Source of the DNA: Homoserinimonas sp. OAct 916
Lineage (GTDB): Bacteria; Actinomycetota; Actinomycetes; Actinomycetales; Microbacteriaceae
Assembly: GCF_003260275.1 (NCBI RefSeq)
Contig: NZ_QJHB01000006.1
Coordinates: 124,001-188,000, forward strand
DNA: 64,000 bases
Reading direction: 5' to 3'
Part shown: piece after piece, positions 8,906 through 17,643 of the stretch
Layout of the letters: every line of letters starts with the position of its first letter
Numbering within the stretch: position 1 is the stretch's first letter
The notes under the pieces: model-generated
Told to the model about the DNA's origin: nothing
Database searches by the model: none
Seen by the model: the letters and a program-made list of their open reading frames with translations, nothing else
Program-made: the position numbers and the translations under genes

Positions 8906-9721
8906 TCACCCACGTCGCTTCGGCTTGTCGGGTCGGTCGGTCGGGTCGGATCCTCGGGTGAGATCGTCCCAGGCGCTGACGGGATCGGTCGGATCCTCGC
9001 CGGACGCCTTCTCCGGATCGCCTTCACCCGCAGGATCAAACCCGAACTCGTCTGATTCTGCCGCGAAAACCGCGGTGGTGTCTTCCGAGACGTTGTCTCC
9101 CGTCGCCGTGGCCTCAGCGGCTGCTTCGTCACCAGCCACCTGCCGGTCGGCCGCCAGGCGAACGCTCTGGTACTTCTGTGAGGAGTCAGGCCACCGGCGC
9201 AGTGTCACGATCACAACAATGCCCGCAGCCAGCATCGCCACCCCGGCGATCAGCGTCACGATGGGCCACAGGGTGCTCGAAGCTGTGGAGACCAAGGCAT
9301 GCACCGAGTCAGTACCCGTGACGCCCGTCACCTGGGAGACCACCGGTGCCCCTGCGGTGACCGGATCGAGTTCGCTCAACACAACGGACAGAATGACGCT
9401 AGCCCCCAGAAGCGCCTCCAAGACACCGAAAACCGCGCGTAGAACAGGCCCCGCAATCGACAGGGCCCCGGCCAACGCGAGACCGGACAGTGCAAGGGCG
9501 CTCACCGCAGGGGCCGCGACCTGTCCGCTGACGGCGAGAGGGCCCGCGTGACCGGCAGAATCAATCAGGATCAACCCGTACCAGGTCTGCGTCCATCCGA
9601 GCAGCGCGAGCCCACTCCCCGCGGCGATGACAAGCATGATCGAGTACTTGAGGCGGCGCGCGCGACGTGTACGGCTCTGTCGCCCAAGATTTTCGCCGAG
9701 CCCGATATCTGCCCCTGTCAC
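8906..9721 (-). CDS. Trp biosynthesis-associated membrane protein
   Basis: A 271-residue protein with four predicted membrane segments, near residues 29-48, 63-88, 97-115 and 148-172, and a long acidic, disordered C-terminal tail of about 90 residues. Position and topology match the actinobacterial family annotated as 'tryptophan-associated transmembrane protein' (TIGR02234). Its ATG overlaps the trpE stop by 4 bases. Function is unknown. The downstream gap to the HGxxPAAW gene is 79 bases. Confidence 0.8.
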   Translation of the reverse strand: MTGADIGLGENLGRQSRTRRARRLKYSIMLVIAAGSGLALLGWTQTWYGLILIDSAGHAGPLAVSGQVAAPAVSALALSGLALAGALSIAGPVLRAVFGVLEALLGASVILSVVLSELDPVTAGAPVVSQVTGVTGTDSVHALVSTASSTLWPIVTLIAGVAMLAAGIVVIVTLRRWPDSSQKYQSVRLAADRQVAGDEAAAEATATGDNVSEDTTAVFAAESDEFGFDPAGEGDPEKASGEDPTDPVSAWDDLTRGSDPTDRPDKPKRRG

Positions 9722-11250
9722 ATGACCCTCCGCATGTCGTTGGCGACCGCGACTGCCCGAAGTGGCGCGGCAGCCTTGTTCTGCGACTCACGAAACTCGG
9801 ATTCTGGGTCGGAGTCGGCGACGATTCCGCCGCCGGCCTGCACGTACGCGACGTTGTCGATGATCGTCGCTGTGCGGATCGCGATCGCCAGGTCGGCATC
9901 GCCGGCGAAGCCGAAATAGCCGACCACGCCCCCGTAGACGCCGCGCTGCCAGGGTTCCAGGGCGTCGATGATCTCCAACGCACGCGGTTTGGGTGCGCCG
10001 GAGAGGGTGCCGGCCGGGAATGTTGCCCGGAAGACGTCGACCGCGTTCATCCCGGACAACAGGTTGCCTTCCACCGATGAGACCAGGTGCATGATATGGC
10101 TGAATTTCTCCACCCGCATGAACTCTGTCACCTCGACCGAACCGGGTTCGCAGACTTTGGAGAGGTCGTTGCGTGACAGATCGACGAGCATCAGGTGCTC
10201 GGATCGCTCCTTCTTGTCGCTGCGCAACCGGGTCTCGTAATCGGCGTCGTGTTCGGGCGTGGTGCCTCGGGGCATCGACCCGGCGATCGGGTGCGTGAAC
10301 ACACGGCTGCCGGTGACGCGGAACAGTGCTTCCGGCGAGGAGCCGACTATGGCGTAGGGGGTGCCGCCCGGTGTGACCAGGTTCACCAGGTACATGTATG
10401 GACTCGGGTTGAGACTGCGCAGCACGCGGTAGACGTCGATGGGCGGTGCGGGGCAGTCCAGGTCGAACCTCTGCGAGATGACGACCTGGAAGATCTCCCC
10501 CGCCTTGATCTGCTCCTGCGCCGTTTCGATGGACCTCAGATACGCCGTCGCCTCGGTGCCGGCACGCGCATCGGCGGGGGCCGCAAGGTCGATGTGTGCC
10601 AGCCAGGCCTCGGCCGGCTTCGAGAGGCCAGCCTGCATTCGGTCGAGGCGCGCCTGGGCATCCGCCCACAGTGTGTCGGCATCGTCGGTACCGTCGTTGA
10701 GAACGTTCGCTATGAGTTGCACGGTGCCGAACTTGTGGTCGAGCACCACCAGGTCGGAGGCGAAGCACAGTGACTGCGCGGGTACCTCATAGGCCGCGGG
10801 CGGCTTGTCCGGCAGGTTCTCCAGTTCACGAATCGCTTCCCAACCGATGAACCCGACCAGGCCGCCCGTCAACGGCGGGTGGCCGGGAACCCGCGGCGTC
10901 TGCCAGCGCTCGTAGAGCTGCTGCAGGGCCTCGAGCGGGCTGTCGTTCAACGGACCGCCGAACGCCCGCTCGGCGCTGAGCCCGTCATCGATCCACTGGG
11001 CGACGCCGTCAGCGTCGGTCAGCATGCCGAACGATGACACTCCGACGAACGAGAACCTGGACCAGATGCCGCCCTGTTCGGCCGACTCGAGCAGGAATGT
11101 GCCGGGCGCACCCTGACTGAGTTTGCGGTAGATGCCCACCGGGGTCTCCCCATCGGCGAAGAGTTCCCGCACCACGGGGATCACCCGGTCGGCGTGAGCC
11201 AGTCTGAGGAACTGGTCCCGCGTGGTCGAGGCGGTGGACTGCTCGGTCAT
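9718..11250 (-). CDS. trpE: Anthranilate synthase component I
   Basis: Makes anthranilate from chorismate with a glutamine amidotransferase partner (TrpG) not encoded here. The protein is 510 residues from the ATG at 11250, which has a TGGAG ribosome binding site; the frame is open further upstream but without homologous content. The chorismate-binding core shows IVGSSPEALFRV, PIAGSMPRGTTPEHD, LVDLSRNDLSKVC and FPAGTLSGAPKPRA. The N-terminal LLESAEQGG segment corresponds to the tryptophan feedback site (LLES motif). The 88-base gap to rpe contains no run of Trp codons, so a classical leader-peptide attenuator is not apparent. Confidence 0.95.
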   Translation of the reverse strand: MTEQSTASTTRDQFLRLAHADRVIPVVRELFADGETPVGIYRKLSQGAPGTFLLESAEQGGIWSRFSFVGVSSFGMLTDADGVAQWIDDGLSAERAFGGPLNDSPLEALQQLYERWQTPRVPGHPPLTGGLVGFIGWEAIRELENLPDKPPAAYEVPAQSLCFASDLVVLDHKFGTVQLIANVLNDGTDDADTLWADAQARLDRMQAGLSKPAEAWLAHIDLAAPADARAGTEATAYLRSIETAQEQIKAGEIFQVVISQRFDLDCPAPPIDVYRVLRSLNPSPYMYLVNLVTPGGTPYAIVGSSPEALFRVTGSRVFTHPIAGSMPRGTTPEHDADYETRLRSDKKERSEHLMLVDLSRNDLSKVCEPGSVEVTEFMRVEKFSHIMHLVSSVEGNLLSGMNAVDVFRATFPAGTLSGAPKPRALEIIDALEPWQRGVYGGVVGYFGFAGDADLAIAIRTATIIDNVAYVQAGGGIVADSDPESEFRESQNKAAAPLRAVAVANDMRRVM

Positions 11251-11338
11251 GTGAGTGCTCCAGGGGAATGCGTGGGCGAGAAGTGGTGCGAGGCCGGCGC
11301 TCCCGCATGGAAGTGGGATGGGCGCCGGATGCCGGCTT

Positions 11339-12007
11339 TCAGTGTACGTGCGGGGTCGCCGAGGCGATCTCGCGCAGCCCGGCGATCGCGGCATCCGGGT
11401 CTGCGGCGCCGAAGACGCTGGAGCCGGCCACGAACGTGTCCGCGCCCGCTGCTGCTGCGATCTCGATGGTGTCCAGTGTCACACCGCCGTCGACCTGCAG
11501 CCAGATATCCAGGCCGGATGCCCGCACCGCGGCGCGCGCCTTTGACAGTTTCGGCATGGTCTCCGGCATGAACGACTGGCCGCCGAACCCGGGTTCGACG
11601 GTCATCACTAACAGCTGGTCGAACTCTTCGAGGAGTTCGAGATACGGCTCGATCGGGGTGCCGGGTTTGACGGCGAGGCCGGCTCGGGCACCGATCTCGC
11701 GGAGGTGCCGGGCGACACCGACCGGATCGGCCGTCGCCTCGGCATGGAAGGTGACCGAGAATGCTCCGGCCTCGGCATAGCCCTGAGCCCAGCGTTCGGG
11801 GTTCTCGATCATCAGGTGCACATCCATGGGGAGCTCGGTGACCTGAAGAAGCCTCTCGACCATTGGCAGGCCGAACGTGAGATTGGGCACGAAGTGGTTG
11901 TCCATCACGTCGACGTGCACCAGGTCGGCACTGGTGATGCGACCGAGCTCAGTCTCGAAGTTGGCGAAGTCGGCGGCGAGAATACTCGGATTGATCCTGA
12001 CGGGCAT
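11339..12007 (-). CDS. rpe: Ribulose-phosphate 3-epimerase
   Basis: Interconverts ribulose 5-phosphate and xylulose 5-phosphate in the pentose phosphate pathway. The 222-residue TIM barrel has INPSILAADF, the metal-binding HVDVMDNHFVPNLTFG, MDVHLMIENPE, MTVEPGFGGQSF and LQVDGGV. It sits at the head of the rpe-trpE series on the minus strand, 88 bases from trpE, so it may be co-transcribed with the trp genes. Confidence 0.96.
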   Translation of the reverse strand: MPVRINPSILAADFANFETELGRITSADLVHVDVMDNHFVPNLTFGLPMVERLLQVTELPMDVHLMIENPERWAQGYAEAGAFSVTFHAEATADPVGVARHLREIGARAGLAVKPGTPIEPYLELLEEFDQLLVMTVEPGFGGQSFMPETMPKLSKARAAVRASGLDIWLQVDGGVTLDTIEIAAAAGADTFVAGSSVFGAADPDAAIAGLREIASATPHVH

Positions 12008-12218
12008 GATTCAACCTTAGGGCTTTGCGTTGTTCCCCTCCTGCGCACACCTTCTCGCCCCGAGCCCCGACGTCGCGGGGCCTGGTGAATTGTCACAGAA
12101 CCATGACGACAGAGCTGCCGGCGGCCCTGCCTGCACTGCTATCCCCGAGAGACAACGAAACCTTTTACTGCGACAGATGTTCTCTACCGCTGAGGTGTGG
12201 CCGGTTGACAGTATTCGA
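12008..12218 (-). other. Intergenic region upstream of rpe
   Basis: No gene was seen in these 211 bases. On the minus strand it holds a -10-like TAAGGT (12014-12019) six bases before the rpe ATG. That spacing would give a leaderless rpe mRNA, although the same bases contain AAGG that could serve as a ribosome binding site. A GC-rich hairpin core (CCCCG-CGACGT-CGGGG) lies about 60 bases upstream of the ATG, without a U-run. Confidence 0.4.
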
Positions 12219-12992
12219 TCAGACACAGCCACCGGTTGTGATCGGTTGCGGCGCACTGATCGACTTCACTGTGCCGTTCCCAGACTCACTCACGACAACG
12301 GCCACCGATGTCGGGTGTTCATCCACGACGAAATCCAGTACTTCGATAGCCGTACCGTCGCTGCAGACCCGCGAGCCGGGGTCAAATGCGGGATCGCCGG
12401 AGACCACCGTCCAGTCGTCACCGACCCGGTGGCCCTGCACCGTGACGAGCTCAATATCGCGCGCGAGCGCTTCGTCGGCGTCATCGGCGGTCACCCCGTC
12501 GAAATAGACGCTGAAGTGGGGCTGGACCAGGTAGGTGGGGTCGATAGTCCCCCAGAACTCTCCTTCATATTTGCGCTCGTTGAGCACGAAGTAGTCCCAC
12601 AGATGCTGCACGCCACCCGGGGAACGGTTGGTGCTGGAATATGGCTTCTGCTCAGGGGCCACGCCAAACACGGTCGTGAGCATCGCCACCGCCTCATCGG
12701 CCGGCCCCATGTAACCCAACTTCTCGACCAGCTGTCCGTCGGCGTCGCGCAGCTCCAACACGTCGGGGCGCACCACGAATCTGGTGACAGTCGTCAGAGG
12801 ATCGGCTGCCTCGGTCGGATCTGGGCTGGGTTCTGCAGTGGGCGTCACAGGCGGAGCGGTGGTGACTTCCGGCGGCGGTGACGCGGATCCGTTCGCACCG
12901 GGAGCCTGGGCGGGTGCGCATCCGACCAGGAGTCCAAGGGCGGCGACAAGGCTGAGGAGGCGAATACTATGCGTGAAACGAGAACCGGTCAT
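12219..12992 (-). CDS. Putative lipoprotein of unknown function
   Basis: The 257-residue product has a type II signal peptide: basic N terminus, hydrophobic stretch and lipobox LVGC with the cysteine at residue 25. A Pro/Ser/Thr/Ala-rich linker follows (about residues 30-65), then a globular C-terminal part with no motif I recognise. The ATG at 12992 is preferred because a strong ribosome binding site, GAAGGTGG, ends 5 bases before it; the GTG at 13001 lies inside that site. It is separated by 164 bases from rsmB and by 211 from rpe, so it may be transcribed alone. The signal implies processing by Lgt and LspA and anchoring on the outer face of the membrane. Confidence 0.75.
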   Translation of the reverse strand: MTGSRFTHSIRLLSLVAALGLLVGCAPAQAPGANGSASPPPEVTTAPPVTPTAEPSPDPTEAADPLTTVTRFVVRPDVLELRDADGQLVEKLGYMGPADEAVAMLTTVFGVAPEQKPYSSTNRSPGGVQHLWDYFVLNERKYEGEFWGTIDPTYLVQPHFSVYFDGVTADDADEALARDIELVTVQGHRVGDDWTVVSGDPAFDPGSRVCSDGTAIEVLDFVVDEHPTSVAVVVSESGNGTVKSISAPQPITTGGCV

Positions 12993-13156
12993 GAAAACCA
13001 CCTTCGAGACGTAAGCACGAAATATCAGGATGAGGAGCTTGTCGAACCGGTGATGCTCCCGGCGGGCGCCAACTCCTGAATTCTCGAAGCCGCGCCGCTG
13101 AAGATTCTTTGTGATCGTATTGCCGACCTTAGCGGGTCAGCGTGGTCGTGAACGGG

Positions 13157-14617
13157 TCAGGCGTGTTTCTCGAAGAGTTGGATGAACATGGCGTCGGTTC
13201 CGTGCCGATGCGGCCACAGCTGCACGCTCAGACCGTCACCGGCGAGGTCCAGAGGCGCCAGTGAGACTGCCTGTACGATATCGGCGGTCGGGAGTCGTCT
13301 GAGAATGGCCTCGTGCTTCTTCATCGCTCCGGCCACAACGGTGCGCGTCTCTCCGATGTGCGGGGAACAGGTCACGTAAGCCAGCACTCCGCCAGGAGCC
13401 AGCGCCGTGATGGCCGAGTCCAGTAGGGAACGCTGCAACGCGACCAGAGCGGCCACATCGGTGGGCTTCTTGCGCCAGCGTGCTTCCGGGCGCCGGCGCA
13501 ACGCCCCCAATCCGGTGCACGGCGCGTCGAGCAGGATGCGGTCGAACGCTCCAGCGTGTGTGTCACCCACGAGCGTGCCATCGTGCTCCCACACCTGGAC
13601 GGCTTCACCGAACGGGGTCAACGCTCGCCGCACCAGTTCGGCGCGGGCCGGGACCAACTCGTTTGCAACCAGGTCGGCTCCGCCGGCGACAGCCTCTGCA
13701 GCCAGAAGTGCCGCCTTTCCTCCCGGGCCAGCGCACAAATCGAGCCAGCGCTCCCCCCTGGCTATCGGCCGAGCCCGGCTGAGGGCCAGGGCCGCCAGCT
13801 GGGAGCCCTCATCCTGTACCCGAACAACCTTCTGCTTGACGCCGGGAATGTTGAATGGGTCGCCTCCGTCGCTGTAGAAGCCGACCGGCGAGTAGTGCGC
13901 CGGATGCGCATCGGCGGGGGGCTCGGTGCCGTCGGCGAATCCGGGCAGTGCAACGAGGTTGACCATCGGCGCGACATTGTTCGCGGCCAGGGCCTCATCC
14001 AATTCACCGCCCCTGTCCTCTGCCCCCAACGACTGCCGGAGCGCCCGGACAATCCAGACCGGGTGGGAGAACTCCGCCGAGAGCCGGTCGTCTGGATCGG
14101 TGGTTGCCTCCAGCACCCGCGTGTGCCACTCATCGGGGGTGGAGCGGGTGACGGTGCGCAGCACTGCGTTCGTGAAGCCGGTCGCAGAACGGCTGCCGAC
14201 AGTCTGGGCAAGAATGACTGATTCATTCACCGCTGCGTGCTCGGCAACACGCATGGACAGCAGCTGGTGCAGCCCGAGGCGCAACACGTCAAGGATCTCG
14301 GGGTCGATCGCGTCGACACCACGCCCGGCCGCAAGAACGATGACCCGATCGTAGTAACCCATCATTCTCAAGGTTCCGTAAGTGAGCTCGGTGGCAAGAC
14401 CTGCGTCGGCGGCGCTGAGTTTTGCACGCGAGAGCTTCACTGGCAACAACAGGTTGGCGTAGGCGTCGGACGAACGCACCGCACTGATCACCTCGTAGGC
14501 GATCCGGCGTGCGGGCTGCACATGGGTGCCGGTGGAGCCCCTGTCTTTCGGGCCTGTGCGCGGCGGACGTTTCTGGCCCGGTCTGGAATCCTTGGGCCGC
14601 GAGGACCGGCCGGTCAC
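13157..14617 (-). CDS. rsmB: 16S rRNA (cytosine-5) methyltransferase RsmB
   Basis: SAM-dependent enzyme that methylates cytosine 967 (E. coli numbering) of 16S rRNA. It has a NusB-like RNA-binding domain in the first third, and a Rossmann methyltransferase domain with DLCAGPGGKAALLAAEA (SAM site), LLDAPCTGLGALRRRPEARW and YVTCSPH, which carries the catalytic cysteine. Two GTG starts are possible. The one at 14617 gives a 4-base GTGA overlap with fmt and about 486 residues; the one at 14653 would add 12 residues. The basic, proline-rich N terminus is an actinobacterial extension. Confidence 0.93.
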   Translation of the reverse strand: MTGRSSRPKDSRPGQKRPPRTGPKDRGSTGTHVQPARRIAYEVISAVRSSDAYANLLLPVKLSRAKLSAADAGLATELTYGTLRMMGYYDRVIVLAAGRGVDAIDPEILDVLRLGLHQLLSMRVAEHAAVNESVILAQTVGSRSATGFTNAVLRTVTRSTPDEWHTRVLEATTDPDDRLSAEFSHPVWIVRALRQSLGAEDRGGELDEALAANNVAPMVNLVALPGFADGTEPPADAHPAHYSPVGFYSDGGDPFNIPGVKQKVVRVQDEGSQLAALALSRARPIARGERWLDLCAGPGGKAALLAAEAVAGGADLVANELVPARAELVRRALTPFGEAVQVWEHDGTLVGDTHAGAFDRILLDAPCTGLGALRRRPEARWRKKPTDVAALVALQRSLLDSAITALAPGGVLAYVTCSPHIGETRTVVAGAMKKHEAILRRLPTADIVQAVSLAPLDLAGDGLSVQLWPHRHGTDAMFIQLFEKHA

Positions 14618-15534
14618 GAGCTGCTCCGAACGGACGCTGGACGACCCCGCCACCAGTCGGCGGCAGGCATTGCCTTCTTGCCCGCGGGTTGAACGGTGAC
14701 GAGCTCCAGTGCCGTAGAGCCTGTGCCAATCAGCATCTGGCCGTCGTGAGCAAGGATCTCACCCGGTAGCAAGACCGGTGAGGTGGCGCCGGCCAACCGG
14801 GCGGCGTGCACCTTCACACGCTCTCCATCGAGGATCCAATAGGCGCCCGGCTCCGGGGTGACCCCGCGAATTCGGTTGTAGACCGCGGCTGCTTCGTCAT
14901 TCCAGTCGATCAGGCCGTCGTCTGGGCCGAGTTTGTGCGCGTATGAGGTCGGCCCCTCCTGCACTCGCGGCGTTACCCGTCCGCCAGCGAGACGGTCCAC
15001 GGTGGCAGCCAGCAGCTCTGCCCCGCTGACGGCGAGTTCACCGAGGGTTTCGCCGGCGGTTGCATCCGGATTCAGATGGTGCTCGAACGTCGCGAGGATG
15101 TCGCCCGCGTCGAGTTGCTCGACAAGCTGGAAGACGGTGCCACCAGAGACAGTGTCGCCCGCCATGATCGCCCGCTGCACCGGTGCTGCTCCCCGCCAGG
15201 CCGGGAGCAATGAGAAGTGCAGGTTCACCCAGCCGAGCCGGGGCACATCCAGTGTCGGTCGGCGCAACAGCGCGCCAAAGGCGACAATCACACCGAGGTC
15301 GGCGTCCAACGCGGCCAATTCGCTTGTCATCGCGTCGTCGATGCGATTCGCCTTGAGCACCGGCAGACCCAATGCTTCGGCCGCCCGGGCGACCGGAGAC
15401 GGGGTCAGCACCCGTTTGCGCCCCAGTGGCGCATCTTCCCGCGTCAGCACGCCGACGATGTCGTGCGCTGAAGCAAAGAGGCGGCGGAGACTCGGCACTG
15501 CCGCCTCGGGCGTTCCGGCAAAGATCAATCTCAC
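14614..15534 (-). CDS. fmt: Methionyl-tRNA formyltransferase
   Basis: Formylates initiator Met-tRNA using 10-formyltetrahydrofolate. The 306-residue protein opens with RLIFAGTPEAAVPSL and has the active-site region VNLHFSLLPAWRGAAPVQ near residues 105-122, with the catalytic Asn and His, followed by the aspartate-containing QLDAGDIL. The C-terminal OB-fold tRNA-binding domain is complete. It lies between priA (24-base gap) and rsmB (overlap). No def gene is seen nearby. Confidence 0.96.
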   Translation of the reverse strand: MRLIFAGTPEAAVPSLRRLFASAHDIVGVLTREDAPLGRKRVLTPSPVARAAEALGLPVLKANRIDDAMTSELAALDADLGVIVAFGALLRRPTLDVPRLGWVNLHFSLLPAWRGAAPVQRAIMAGDTVSGGTVFQLVEQLDAGDILATFEHHLNPDATAGETLGELAVSGAELLAATVDRLAGGRVTPRVQEGPTSYAHKLGPDDGLIDWNDEAAAVYNRIRGVTPEPGAYWILDGERVKVHAARLAGATSPVLLPGEILAHDGQMLIGTGSTALELVTVQPAGKKAMPAADWWRGRPASVRSSS

Positions 15535-15558
15535 AGCACTCGTTTCGAAGGGGTGGGC

Positions 15559-17631
15559 TCAGAGCAGGTCAGGGTCGTCGAATCGTACTCTCAGTGTATT
15601 CATCGGACGGTACGCGCCTTTGCCCGCTGGTCGCCTGCTTTTGGCATTGTGAATCACAGAAGCACGCAGGATGCGCGCCACATCAGCGGCTCGTCCGTAG
15701 TCTGTGCGCACGATGGCCCGCACGCCATCTGGATGGGTGACCGGCCCCAGGATGTCGGTGTGGCCCGCCGCCGCAAGCTGGTCGACGGCTTCGTTCACCT
15801 GCTCCTCCGCCCCTGTCACCGACGCGAGCCGAACGATCGGTGGAAACCGCAGTTCGGCCCTGTCTGCCAATTCGGCTCTCGCAAATGCAGGCTGCTGCCA
15901 GGTGGCGAGCGCATGGGCGACGGCGCCACCGACTCCGGCGAGGATGATGGGTGCCCGCGGCGCAGCGAAGGCTGCCGTGTTCGACCAGCTGCGCAAACAG
16001 TCTTCAGCCACTCGCAGATTCTCCCGCGCGAGCATGCGTGGACCGTCCAGCAGGATCACCGCCCGGTAGCCTCCGGCCGCGATCGGTTCTGCCCCGCGGG
16101 TGGCGATCACGAGCGCTGGGTTGGCTCCGACCCGCTGCATCGGATGGTCCCCATCGGAGACCACGACACGCACCCCAGGAAAGGCCCGGCCAAGTTCTTC
16201 GGCTGTGCGGGTGGTTCCGATCGAGACCAGACTGTACTCGGTCGACGAGCATTCCCGGCACCTCCAACCGGCGGCGAGGGCACCGCACCAGCCGCAGGAC
16301 GGTGCGGCAGTCGGGTGGGTCAGGCCCAGGGGGCCCGCGCAGGCGGTGCAGCGAGCTGGCTCTCGACAGGTGCGGCAGGCCAGAAGCGGGGCGTACCCCG
16401 GCCGCGCCACCTGCACGAGAACCGGCCCCAGCTTCAGCGCTTCCGTCGCCTCCCGCCAGGCGAGGGACGGGATGCGGGCGGCACCGGCCGGGCCGGACCG
16501 CTCGTCGAGTTCGCCTGTCGGAATCACCCGGGGTTGATAGGCGCGCTCCGGGGCGATCTGCGTGAACCAGCCCAGCTCCACCAACCGTTGGGTGTCGGTT
16601 GTACGAGTGTGCCCGGCAACGATCAACGCACAGCCGCGCTGCTCCTGGCGCACCAGCGCCACATCGCGTGCGTGGGCGTAGGGTGCCAGCGGTTCGGCAT
16701 GCAGCGAGGAGCCGTCGTCCCAAACAGCGATCAGTCCGAGCTGCGGGGCCGGCGCGTACACGGCCGATCTGTTTCCAATCACTACCACGGCATCATCGCC
16801 GAGGAGGCGCAGAAATCCGCGGTAGCGGTCGGCGTTCGCCTGACGCGCGTCGACCCTGACAATGCGTTCTTCAGGTATCAACGAGAGCAGGGCGGCGTGT
16901 ACCTGCTCCTGGTCGCGGTAGTCGGGCACCGCGATGATGGCGCTGTGCCCCAGGTGCAGGGTCTGCACGGCCGCTTCAGCCAGAGTGAGCGCCCAATGGC
17001 CGATCCACAGGCCCGCGTGCGGCCCGTCTGTCAGCTGATGCAGTAGCGGAATCACCCCCAATGCGATTCGTTGACCAGCGACGATGGCGCCCTCGACGAG
17101 ACCCGATTCATAGCCGGTCACCAGGGTGTCGCCGTGGGCGGGGCCGCTCGAGCGCTCAGCCGGTGGTACTGCGCTCTGTTCACCGGGGAGATGTTCACCA
17201 GGGAGATGTTCAGCAGGGAGATCACCGGCCTCTGCCACGGCGGCCCGTGCGAGATGGGCCTTCTCCACCCGCGCCTGCCGGGCAGGCACAGCCAGCCGGA
17301 TCACATCGCTCGCACCCCCGGCGGAACGGTCGGCGACACTCCGGGCCAACTGCCAGATCTCTTCAGTGAGCACCCGCGCCGGGGAGACCACCGATTCGAT
17401 GGGGCTCAGCTTTCCGGAGAAGTCTGCCTGATCCGTGCGTTCGATCAGGTATCCGGTTGCCACCCGACCGGCCGAACGAAATGGAACCTTGACACGAACC
17501 CCCGGCAGGGCGGTCTCGGCCCATTCGTCCGGGATCAGATAGTCGAACAGGTGGTCGAGCTGGGGCAACGGCGAATCCAACAGAACACGGGCAACACGTC
17601 CCTGTTGTTGTCGGATCTGCGAATCACCCAT
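15559..17631 (-). CDS. priA: Replication restart protein PriA, helicase-deficient type
   Basis: The 690-residue protein keeps the PriA N-terminal DNA-binding domain (3'-BD; LDSPLPQLDHLFDYLIP near residue 18) and a cysteine-rich zinc region near residues 410-460 (CRTCREPARCTAC and CGWCGALAAGWRCREC). No Walker A GxGKT and no DEEH box is visible; the expected places read ALTLAEAAVQT and AVWDDGSSLH. Loss of helicase motifs is known for actinobacterial PriA, so the protein probably works as a structural replication-restart factor. The ATG start lies 12 bases after the metK stop. Confidence 0.9.
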   Translation of the reverse strand: MGDSQIRQQQGRVARVLLDSPLPQLDHLFDYLIPDEWAETALPGVRVKVPFRSAGRVATGYLIERTDQADFSGKLSPIESVVSPARVLTEEIWQLARSVADRSAGGASDVIRLAVPARQARVEKAHLARAAVAEAGDLPAEHLPGEHLPGEQSAVPPAERSSGPAHGDTLVTGYESGLVEGAIVAGQRIALGVIPLLHQLTDGPHAGLWIGHWALTLAEAAVQTLHLGHSAIIAVPDYRDQEQVHAALLSLIPEERIVRVDARQANADRYRGFLRLLGDDAVVVIGNRSAVYAPAPQLGLIAVWDDGSSLHAEPLAPYAHARDVALVRQEQRGCALIVAGHTRTTDTQRLVELGWFTQIAPERAYQPRVIPTGELDERSGPAGAARIPSLAWREATEALKLGPVLVQVARPGYAPLLACRTCREPARCTACAGPLGLTHPTAAPSCGWCGALAAGWRCRECSSTEYSLVSIGTTRTAEELGRAFPGVRVVVSDGDHPMQRVGANPALVIATRGAEPIAAGGYRAVILLDGPRMLARENLRVAEDCLRSWSNTAAFAAPRAPIILAGVGGAVAHALATWQQPAFARAELADRAELRFPPIVRLASVTGAEEQVNEAVDQLAAAGHTDILGPVTHPDGVRAIVRTDYGRAADVARILRASVIHNAKSRRPAGKGAYRPMNTLRVRFDDPDLL

Positions 17632-17643
17632 CGAAGGTATTTT

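Noticed and set aside
11251-11338. Possible trp leader peptide upstream of trpE.
   Set aside because: No run of Trp codons and no terminator/antiterminator pair was found in the 88-base gap.
13130-13175. Two close copies of CGGGTCAG-CGTG near the end of rsmB as a direct repeat or attachment site.
   Set aside because: Short, imperfect and not flanked by any mobile gene.
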